The translations under genes and the position numbers were made by a program. Below the pieces are notes generated by a model that was not told where the DNA came from, made no database searches, and worked only from the letters and a program-made list of their open reading frames with translations. Source: an uncultured Clostridia bacterium (GTDB lineage: Bacteria; Bacillota; Clostridia; Christensenellales; UBA1242). From it: a DNA stretch of 11,050 nt. Location: the NCBI GenBank assembly GCA_947384015.1, contig CANDFN010000031.1, positions 1 to 11,050 of the forward strand, read 5' to 3'. The stretch's first letter is position 1, and every line of letters starts with the position of its first letter. Below, piece by piece: positions 1 through 5,059 of the stretch.

Positions 1-189
1 CTAGAAGACTTAGTAAAGCTCGCTGATTTAATGCAATTAACAACAGATGAACTGTTAGGTAGAGAAACAAGCCTAATAAATTTGAACTGCTTAGCAGATA
101 CCGAAGCATATCTAATTCGCAAAATCTTAAAAATGAATGAGTTAGAACTTGCAAAAACTAAAGCCTATGTAATGGGGCTTACGGAGTAA
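1..189 (+). CDS. XRE-family transcriptional regulator, C-terminal part (5' end outside window)
   Basis: The frame is open from the first base to the TAA at 187-189 and encodes 62 residues. It begins LEDLVKLADLMQLTTDELLG and is followed by R. This is the end of an HTH_3/XRE DNA-binding domain: the last helices of Cro/C1-type repressors usually read 'L..LAD.f.vs.D.LLGR'. A short tail of about 40 residues follows, possibly for dimerisation. The DNA-recognition helix lies outside the window. It is followed after 2 bp by a small ORF and then an integrase in the same direction, a typical regulator-to-integrase order at the edge of a prophage or integrative element. The family call is good. The role as the element's repressor is inferred from position. 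Confidence 0.75.
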   Translation, partial: LEDLVKLADLMQLTTDELLGRETSLINLNCLADTEAYLIRKILKMNELELAKTKAYVMGLTE

Positions 190-191
190 CA

Positions 192-260
192 ATGCAGAAC
201 GAACTAACAAAAGAATATGAGCGCTTTATAGAGCTTTTAAAAAAGAACATGAGCGCATAG
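192..260 (+). CDS. Small ORF upstream of the integrase, possible -1 frameshift product
   Basis: ATG at 192 has a GGAG Shine-Dalgarno at 183-186 (5 nt spacing), placed inside the end of the XRE gene, so translational coupling is likely. In frame it encodes only 22 residues, starting MQNELTKEYERFIELLKK, and stops at 258-260. The -1 frame is open from 221 through 361 and runs without a stop into the integrase. There it encodes a charged, coding-like continuation, for example EHERIEFLKAENEIAQAFYT. The helical phrase EYERFIELLK is echoed as EHERIEFLK just after the frame change. Either a programmed -1 shift at 236-242 makes a longer protein, or an indel broke the gene. I recognise no family; a small excisionase-like or accessory role is only suggested by the position. 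Confidence 0.5.
   Translation: MQNELTKEYERFIELLKKNMSA
236..242 (+). promoter_or_regulatory. Slippery heptamer U UUA AAA, candidate -1 frameshift site
   Basis: In the frame of the 192 ORF the bases read T TTA AAA AAG, the X XXY YYZ pattern of -1 ribosomal frameshift sites. Slippage here would join the first 17 codons of the small ORF to the -1 frame, which continues to the integrase. Upstream and downstream stimulators were not established. A short A-rich run can also arise by chance in AT-rich DNA. Confidence 0.4.
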
Positions 261-376
261 AGTTTTTAAAAGCAGAAAATGAAATCGCTCAAGCATTTTA
301 CACAGGCAAACTAGACAAAGAAGATATAAAAACATATAATCAAAAAAATGTTCCTTTACTAATGGAGGAACAAATA

Positions 377-1447
377 ATGAAATATCAAGGAATAACAATA
401 CATAAAAGCCCTTATGCTAACACTTGGTTTACAAGGTATAGAAAAGACGGTAAACAATACTTTATAAGTGCCAAAACGCAAAAGGAATGCTATGATAAAT
501 TAAAAAAAGCTTTAAAACAGTCTGCGCAGAATAAACAGACATCAGAAACACAAACAAGCCAGACAAATGAAATAACATTTATAGGGTGGTATAATAAGTG
601 GCTCAATCTTTATAAAACAGGCAAAGTAAAAGAGCAAACTTTAAGAGATTACAGCACTATATTAAAAAATATACCAGCAGAAATTCAAACTAAAGAACTG
701 AACAAAATACAGCTTGCGGAACTGATAGAGATAATAAATAGTTGTAAAGCAGAAAGGCAAAAACAAAAATTATATGATTTGTTAAACATGCTTTATAAAA
801 AAGCAATAGATAATGACATTTTAGATAAAAACTTAATCGCTCGCATAGATAAGCCAAAACACGAAAAAAATCACGGACAGGCACTAACAAACGAACAGCA
901 AACTATTTTAATAGAGGTTTGCAGAGATATACCTAATGCAGATATAATGCTAATTGCTATGTATCAAGGCTTAAGGCGTGGCGAGGTGTTAGGTTTAACT
1001 ATTGACAATTTAGATTTTGAAAACAACACCATAACCATAGATAAATCATATAACCAACAGAACAAGTTTGACACAACAAAAAACAAGCAAAGTATGAGAA
1101 CAATGCCTATGTTTACTGAAAGTAGAGCAATCTTATTGAAATATAAAAACGCAAAAAATAGAATTTTTGACTTAACGACAAAACAATACGAAAGAGTTAT
1201 TGACGAGATAAAGAATAAGTCAGAAATTGAAAATTTAAAAATGAAAGATATGCGTAGCACTTTTATAACAAGATGTAAAGAATTAAACATTCCAACACAT
1301 ATTATACAATCGTGGGTAGGTCATGTTTTAGGCAGTTCTGTAACAAATGCAGTGTATACAAAACATAACCCAGATGCCGACAATAAGTATATTAATATAC
1401 TTAATAAATCAAAATTATACTCAAATTATACTCAAAAGAAAAAATAG
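377..1447 (+). CDS. int: Tyrosine recombinase / integrase
   Basis: Site-specific DNA recombinase, 356 residues, expected to insert and excise the element at an att site. I chose ATG 377 (MKYQGITIHK) because GGAGG at 364-368 lies 8 nt upstream; ATG 362, five codons earlier, has no ribosome site. Residues 1-45 resemble an AP2/arm-type N-terminal DNA-binding domain, about 65-155 the SAM-like core-binding domain, and 165-340 the catalytic domain. Catalytic residues by the R-K-(H/K)-R-(H/W)-Y scheme: R200 (GLRRGEVLGL), probably K235, K290 and R293 (KDMRSTF), H316 (WVGH) and Y327 (VYTKH). Lys instead of His in the H/K position is an accepted variant. It points toward the tRNA-Ser gene 64 bp away. 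Length and motifs are complete, so it is probably functional. Confidence 0.93.
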   Translation: MKYQGITIHKSPYANTWFTRYRKDGKQYFISAKTQKECYDKLKKALKQSAQNKQTSETQTSQTNEITFIGWYNKWLNLYKTGKVKEQTLRDYSTILKNIPAEIQTKELNKIQLAELIEIINSCKAERQKQKLYDLLNMLYKKAIDNDILDKNLIARIDKPKHEKNHGQALTNEQQTILIEVCRDIPNADIMLIAMYQGLRRGEVLGLTIDNLDFENNTITIDKSYNQQNKFDTTKNKQSMRTMPMFTESRAILLKYKNAKNRIFDLTTKQYERVIDEIKNKSEIENLKMKDMRSTFITRCKELNIPTHIIQSWVGHVLGSSVTNAVYTKHNPDADNKYINILNKSKLYSNYTQKKK

Positions 1448-1481
1448 CTTATACAACATATACTACATATATTATATAAGC
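1447..1481 (+). repeat. Inverted repeat after integrase with two ACATATA direct repeats
   Basis: GCTTATA (1447-1453) and TATAAGC (1475-1481) are perfect inverted arms starting at the integrase stop codon. Between them ACATATA occurs at 1456-1462 and 1465-1471. The region could be a weak terminator for the integrase (only a short T-rich run follows) or integrase/excisionase arm sites. The sequence alone does not decide. Confidence 0.4.
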
Positions 1482-1490
1482 CATTTTATA

Positions 1491-1508
1491 ACCACAATAT
1501 ATTGTGGT
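1491..1508. repeat. Perfect 18-bp palindrome beside the tRNA-Ser 3' end
   Basis: ACCACAATATATTGTGGT is its own reverse complement and ends 3 bp before the CCA end of the tRNA gene. As it lies on the element side of the presumed junction, it may be a recombinase or accessory-protein site. It may instead help end or process the tRNA transcript, which runs through it on the minus strand. Confidence 0.6.
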
Positions 1509-1511
1509 GTA

Positions 1512-1602
1512 TGGCGGAGAGTGAGGGATTTGAACCCTCGCGCGCCTTTCGACGCCTACATCCTTAGCAGGGACGCCTCTTCGACCTCTTGAGTAACTCT
1601 CC
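1512..1602 (-). tRNA. tRNA-Ser (anticodon GCU)
   Basis: The minus strand folds into a full class II tRNA. The acceptor is GGAGAGT with ACTCTCC. The D stem is CTC/GAG with an AGAGGTCGAA-type loop. The anticodon stem CGTCC/GGATG (one G-U) encloses CTGCTAA, giving anticodon GCU for AGC/AGU serine codons. A long variable arm (GCGTC-GAAA-GGCGC) is typical of serine tRNAs. The T arm is GAGGG-TTCAAAT-CCCTC, followed by discriminator G and an encoded CCA at 1512-1514. The 3' end faces the integrase, so this gene is the likely integration target; the gene itself is intact. Confidence 0.97.
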
Positions 1603-1722
1603 ATACCGAATTTGTTTGTGCAACTTTATGGTGGTTGCAACTATTAACATTTGTTTTATAAGAGTAATATAATGCAATAATATAAATACTAAACTTAATA
1701 AAGCTCTAAATAAAACAAGTAA

Positions 1723-1751
1723 ATTATATCATATAAAAAAAGTTGTGTCAA
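1723..1751 (-). promoter_or_regulatory. Consensus sigma-A promoter for tRNA-Ser
   Basis: On the minus strand the -35 is TTGACA (1746-1751), the spacer 17 bp and the -10 TATAAT (1723-1728), matching consensus at all twelve positions. The predicted start is near 1716, which leaves a 5' leader of about 113 nt before the tRNA for processing. I see no second gene in that leader. Confidence 0.85.
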
Positions 1752-1830
1752 CCATATAAGAACCAATTTCTGTTAAAAAAATAGATTAAACGAAATTAGA
1801 TTTGTAACTTTTTCACTAAATTTAACCAAA

Positions 1831-1857
1831 AATAAAAAAAGTAGGTTAAAAACCTAC
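1831..1857 (-). terminator. Intrinsic terminator of leuS
   Basis: GTAGGTT (1841-1847) and AACCTAC (1851-1857) form a 7-bp stem with a 3-nt loop. On the minus strand it is followed by seven Ts (1834-1840), placed 65 bp after the leuS stop. It separates leuS from the tRNA-Ser promoter. The 1752-1830 stretch beside it shows nothing further. Confidence 0.85.
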
Positions 1858-1921
1858 CTTTTAAAATAATATTAAATTTTATAAGCGAACTTTAAACAAA
1901 ACAGATTAAAACAAATTATTT

Positions 1922-4330
1922 TTAAACCACTATATTAAAAATTCTGCCTGGTATATAAATAATCTTTTTATATCCGTTTGTTAGGTGGTTACTAACTTCC
2001 TCAACAGCTTTTGCCTTAATTTCTTCCTCAGAGGCAGATTTATTAACAGTAATTTTACCGCGTAACTTTCCGTTTACTTGAATAGGAATTTCTATTTCAT
2101 CTACTACAAGCTTGCTTTCGTCGTAAGTAGGCCAGCTTTCGTATGCGATAGTGTTGTTATGTCCAAGTTGTTGCCATAATTCTTCTGTTACAAAAGGGCA
2201 TATTGGGTTTAAAAGTTTTATAAAGCCTTCTGCATAATTGCGAGGAAAGTTATTAACTTTTGAAAGAGCATTAACAAATATCATCATTTGAGAAATTGCT
2301 GTGTTAAAGTTTAGTGTTCCATAATCTTCGGTAACCTTTTTAACTGTTTGGTTATATATCATATCTAGTTCTGGGTTAGGGGTGTTGGTAATTTCTTTTT
2401 CTTGATATAATCTATAAACTCTATCAATAAATTTACGCGAGCCAGCAACGCCATTATCGTCCCATGGTTTAGAAACTTCTAGTGGTCCCATAAACATTTC
2501 GTATAAGCGCAAAGTGTCAGCGCCATATTTTGCAACAATATCGTTAGGATCAACAACATATTCAGGGTAGCGTTTACCCATTTTAATGCCATTTGCACCC
2601 AAAATCATTCCTTGGTGAACAAGTTTTTTAAATGGTTCACTTACAGGAACTAAACCTTTATCAAACAAATAGTTGTTCCATACGCGAGAGAATAGTAAAT
2701 GTCCAACCGCATGTTCTGGTCCTCCTACATAAAGGTCTACTGGCAACCAGTGTTTTAACAGTTCTTTGTTTGCAAATTCTTTATCATTATCTGGGTCAAT
2801 ATAACGCAAGAAATACCAACTGGAACCAGCGCTTCCTGGCATAGTGTTAGTTTCACGTTTAGCTGGCTTGCCGTCAAATTTAATATTTACCCAGTTTGTA
2901 GCTTTTGCCAGTGGGCTGTTACCGTCTTTGGCTGGCTTGTAATTATCAAGTTCTGGTAGAAGTAGTGGAAGTTCGTCATCTGGTAAAGCTGCAGTAGTGC
3001 CATCTTCAAAATGCACAACAGGTATAGGTTCTCCCCAATAACGTTGGCGAGCAAAAATCCATTCTCTTAAACGGTAATTGGTTTTGCGTCTTGCACAGCC
3101 CACTTTTTCCAACTTGCAAGTAATAGCTTCTTTTGCTTGCTCTACAGTTAAGCCATTGAATTCTGCGCTGTTTATTAGTTTGCAACCTTTATCTAAATAG
3201 TCTTGCTTTTCAAAAGCGTGTTTGCTAATATCTTTGCCTGATATAACTTGAATAATAGGTATGTTGTGAGTTTTAGCATATTCGTAGTCGCGTTGGTCGT
3301 GGCTAGGCACAGCCATAACTGCACCGGTTCCATAACTAGCAAGCACAAAATCTCCCAAATAAATTGGCACTTGTTTTCCGTTTACAGGGTTAATTGCTAA
3401 AACACCATTAAGCACGCATCCAGACTTGCTTTTGTTAAGTTCGGTGCGTTCCATGTCTGATTTCTTTGCGGTTTCGGCACGATATTTTTCAACCTCGTTC
3501 CAATTTTTAATGCGAGGTTTTAATTCGTCCACTAATTTATTTTCTGGTGCAAGAACCATAAAGGTTATGCCGTAAATTGTTTCTATGCAAGTGGTGTAAA
3601 TAGAGAATTTGCCACCACCTACAATTTCAAAGTCTACCTCAACACCAGTAGATTTGCCAATCCAGTTACGTTGAATAGCCTTTGTGCTTTCTGGCCAATC
3701 AATTTCATTTAATCCGTTTAAAAGTTTTTCGGCGTATTTTGGTGTGTCTATTACCCATTGTTTCATATTCTTTTTAATAACAGGGTAGCCTCCGCGCTCA
3801 CTTTTGCCGTCAACAATTTCATCATTTGCAAGCACACAACCAAGCTCCTCGCACCAGTTAACTGGCATTTCTACACACTTTGCTAATCCGTCTTTATAAA
3901 GTTGTTTAAAAATCCATTGAGTCCATTTGTAGTATTTGGGGTCGGCAGTAGAAATGGCTTTGCTCCAATCATAAGAAAAACCAAGGTTGTTTAATTGATT
4001 GGTAAAATGTTTAATGTTTTTTTGTGTAAAGCCGTCTGGGTGATTACCTGTATCAATAGCATATTGTTCGGCTGGTAGACCAAAAGCGTCCCAGCCCATT
4101 GGGTGCAAAACATTATAACCTTGCATACGTTTCATTCTGCTTACAATGTCAGTAGCAGTGTAGCCCTCTGGGTGACCAGCGTGCAAACCAGCGCCTGATG
4201 GGTATGGGAACATGTCTAACGCGTAAAACTTTGGTTTGCTAAAATCCCAAACGTCAGTTTTGAAAGTGTTGTGTTCTGCCCAATATTTTTTCCATTTGTT
4301 TTCAATTTCACTATGGTTATATTCTTTCAT
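1922..4330 (-). CDS. leuS: Leucyl-tRNA synthetase
   Basis: Cytoplasmic class I synthetase that charges tRNA-Leu with leucine using ATP; 802 residues, full length for bacteria. The start ATG has GGAG five bases upstream. The HIGH-type motif is HAGH at 50-53 (PYPSGAGLHAGH). The inserted CP1 editing domain spans about 220-410. Catalytic landmarks REWIFARQRYWGEPIP (422-437) and GGPEHAVGHLLFSR (536-549) are normal, and the C-terminal domain ends in YIPGRIFNIVV. Two departures: the second signature reads KMGKR (583-587) instead of KMSKS, keeping both lysines. The threonine-rich editing loop reads TTCIET (246-251) where TTRPDT is usual, so the Arg/Pro/Asp are replaced; the editing-pocket HDQRD (344-348) remains. 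Upstream lies a leucine attenuator (4380-4521). Identity is certain; reduced editing is only inferred. Confidence 0.98.
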   Translation of the reverse strand: MKEYNHSEIENKWKKYWAEHNTFKTDVWDFSKPKFYALDMFPYPSGAGLHAGHPEGYTATDIVSRMKRMQGYNVLHPMGWDAFGLPAEQYAIDTGNHPDGFTQKNIKHFTNQLNNLGFSYDWSKAISTADPKYYKWTQWIFKQLYKDGLAKCVEMPVNWCEELGCVLANDEIVDGKSERGGYPVIKKNMKQWVIDTPKYAEKLLNGLNEIDWPESTKAIQRNWIGKSTGVEVDFEIVGGGKFSIYTTCIETIYGITFMVLAPENKLVDELKPRIKNWNEVEKYRAETAKKSDMERTELNKSKSGCVLNGVLAINPVNGKQVPIYLGDFVLASYGTGAVMAVPSHDQRDYEYAKTHNIPIIQVISGKDISKHAFEKQDYLDKGCKLINSAEFNGLTVEQAKEAITCKLEKVGCARRKTNYRLREWIFARQRYWGEPIPVVHFEDGTTAALPDDELPLLLPELDNYKPAKDGNSPLAKATNWVNIKFDGKPAKRETNTMPGSAGSSWYFLRYIDPDNDKEFANKELLKHWLPVDLYVGGPEHAVGHLLFSRVWNNYLFDKGLVPVSEPFKKLVHQGMILGANGIKMGKRYPEYVVDPNDIVAKYGADTLRLYEMFMGPLEVSKPWDDNGVAGSRKFIDRVYRLYQEKEITNTPNPELDMIYNQTVKKVTEDYGTLNFNTAISQMMIFVNALSKVNNFPRNYAEGFIKLLNPICPFVTEELWQQLGHNNTIAYESWPTYDESKLVVDEIEIPIQVNGKLRGKITVNKSASEEEIKAKAVEEVSNHLTNGYKKIIYIPGRIFNIVV

Positions 4331-4379
4331 GAATTCTCCTTTTTTAATTTGCGATTAACAAATAGTTATTCTTTATAAT

Positions 4380-4407
4380 AAAAAATTGACGGCGATTGTG
4401 CCGTCAA
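4380..4407 (-). terminator. Attenuator terminator (segments D:E) upstream of leuS
   Basis: On the minus strand TTGACGGC (4407-4400), loop ACAATC (4399-4394) and GCCGTCAA (4393-4386) form a perfect 8-bp stem, followed by six Ts (4385-4380). It lies between the leuS promoter and leuS, 49 bp before the start codon, so it must be conditional. Its left arm is also the pairing partner of segment C. Confidence 0.88.
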
Positions 4408-4451
4408 CAAATTACAGGCACAACCAAAATATGTGCCAACATATTTGGCAC
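4394..4451 (-). promoter_or_regulatory. leuS leader attenuator: alternative pairing segments A, B, C, D
   Basis: On the minus strand: A GTGCCAA (4451-4445), B TTGGCACA (4439-4432), C GGTTGTGCC (4425-4417), D GGCACAATC (4402-4394). A:B is a perfect 7-bp hairpin with a 5-nt loop. B:C can form 6 bp (GGCACA/TGTGCC). C:D can form 9 bp with one G-U and overlaps the left arm and loop of the D:E terminator, so C:D and D:E exclude each other. If a ribosome stalls at the leader leucine codons, A is free, A:B forms, C takes D, and leuS is read. If it reaches the stop codon at 4454 it covers A, B takes C, and D:E terminates. The logic is inferred from sequence pairing. Confidence 0.8.
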
Positions 4452-4453
4452 TG

Positions 4454-4486
4454 CTAAATTGTGAGTAATAAGTTTAAGCTTTTCAT
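4454..4486 (-). CDS. Leucine leader peptide of leuS (MKSLNLLLTI)
   Basis: A ten-codon ORF starts at ATG 4486-4484 and ends at TAG 4456-4454. Four of ten residues are leucine (UUA at codons 4, 6 and 7; CUC at codon 8), three of them consecutive. The stop codon lies 2 nt before segment A of the attenuator, the spacing needed for a terminating ribosome to mask A. The promoter at 4493-4521 predicts the transcription start exactly at the A of the ATG, so no Shine-Dalgarno exists in the RNA. Translation would then be leaderless. Ribosome stalling when charged tRNA-Leu is short is the inferred sensor, as in the leu, trp and his leaders of enteric bacteria. Confidence 0.8.
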   Translation of the reverse strand: MKSLNLLLTI

Positions 4487-4492
4487 ATTTGC

Positions 4493-4521
4493 ATTTTAAC
4501 ATAACCCATTTAAAATGTCAA
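4493..4521 (-). promoter_or_regulatory. leuS promoter
   Basis: On the minus strand the -35 is TTGACA (4516-4521), the spacer 17 bp and the -10 TAAAAT (4493-4498). Counting seven bases from the -10 gives +1 at 4486, the first base of the leader-peptide ATG. The next upstream gene is closed off by its own terminator, so leuS depends on this promoter. Confidence 0.85.
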
Positions 4522-4574
4522 CAAAATGAAAATATTAAATAAGAATTTAAAACTAAAAGGTTACTATGTAAAAA

Positions 4575-4609
4575 ACATAAAAAATACAAAGACGGAAATG
4601 TCTTTGTAT
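4575..4609 (-). terminator. Intrinsic terminator of the DUF1540 gene
   Basis: ATACAAAGAC (4584-4593) and GTCTTTGTAT (4600-4609) form a perfect 10-bp stem with a 6-nt loop. A run of Ts follows on the minus strand, 26 bp beyond the gene's stop. It insulates leuS from this gene. Confidence 0.9.
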
Positions 4610-4635
4610 GTTAAAATTATAAATTATATAATAAA

Positions 4636-4950
4636 CTAGCGTGGAGTATAACTGTTGCAAGGTGCTTGGTCTTCTTCACTGCCAACAAATATGCCATTAG
4701 AAAAGCATTCGCCGTTCTTGTTAAAAATACATTCTTTTTTGCTACAAATGATGTTCATAGTTTTGCAGTGATGATAGGGTGCAATGTCAGGTTCGTGAGT
4801 AAACATATCTTGAGATACATCTTCAACAACTTTGTTATCGTCAATGTTTAGGTCGTCGCAGTCTGCATTACTGTTCACATTTAAGTTTTTACGGTTGCAT
4901 TTAGCTTTTTCATTGTAAATACAACTATATTTTCTACAAATAATGTCCAT
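4636..4950 (-). CDS. Cysteine-rich protein with two DUF1540 modules
   Basis: 104 residues, no signal peptide or membrane segment. Two related halves can be aligned: residues 3-31 (IICRKYSCIYNEKAKC...C) and about 67-98 (IICSKKECIFNKNGECF...C). Both have the pattern C-x4-C-x(6-7)-C-x(13-15)-C, typical of DUF1540, a small Clostridia/Bacilli family thought to bind a metal through its cysteines. An acidic linker of about 35 residues joins the modules, with an HHC at about 61-63. The start ATG is supported by the motif beginning directly after it, although only a weak AAAG site sits in front. The biochemical function of the family is unknown to me. It is transcribed alone, divergently from the gene at 5060. 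Confidence 0.8.
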   Translation of the reverse strand: MDIICRKYSCIYNEKAKCNRKNLNVNSNADCDDLNIDDNKVVEDVSQDMFTHEPDIAPYHHCKTMNIICSKKECIFNKNGECFSNGIFVGSEEDQAPCNSYTPR

Positions 4951-4962
4951 AACTTTATTTTT

Positions 4963-4991
4963 TACCTTAAAATATAATTTATACCTAAAAA
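4963..4991 (-). promoter_or_regulatory. Direct repeats in the promoter region of the DUF1540 gene
   Basis: TACCTTAAAA (4963-4972) and TACCTAAAAA (4982-4991) on the plus strand are 19 bp apart, about two helical turns. They lie where the gene's promoter should be (a weak minus-strand TTTACC-16-TATATT is possible). This spacing would suit a dimeric regulator. The evidence is thin. Confidence 0.3.
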
Positions 4992-5013
4992 TGGTAAATT
5001 AAAAAAGTGTATA

Positions 5014-5042
5014 TTGACAATAAAAATCTAATATGTTAAAAT
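5014..5042 (+). promoter_or_regulatory. Promoter of the 5060 gene
   Basis: TTGACA (5014-5019), 17-bp spacer, TAAAAT (5037-5042). Predicted +1 is 5049, the first G of the GGAG ribosome site, giving a 5' leader of only about 11 nt. Confidence 0.82.
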
Positions 5043-5059
5043 AATAACGGAGATTGTAT

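Noticed and set aside
964..1290. Minus-strand open frame inside the integrase
   Set aside because: It is a low-complexity hydrophobic shadow of the integrase with no ribosome site or family motif. The other antisense frames (for example 690-890, 8519-8725, 8764-9048 and 9687-10046) are rejected for the same reason.
1347..1592. Plus-strand frame running through the tRNA-Ser gene
   Set aside because: It overlaps the integrase end and covers a well-folded tRNA, so it is not a gene.
4331..4635. T-box riboswitch in front of leuS
   Set aside because: The minus strand lacks the AGGGUGGNACCGCG T-box sequence and a stem I specifier arrangement. The peptide/hairpin set explains the leader better.
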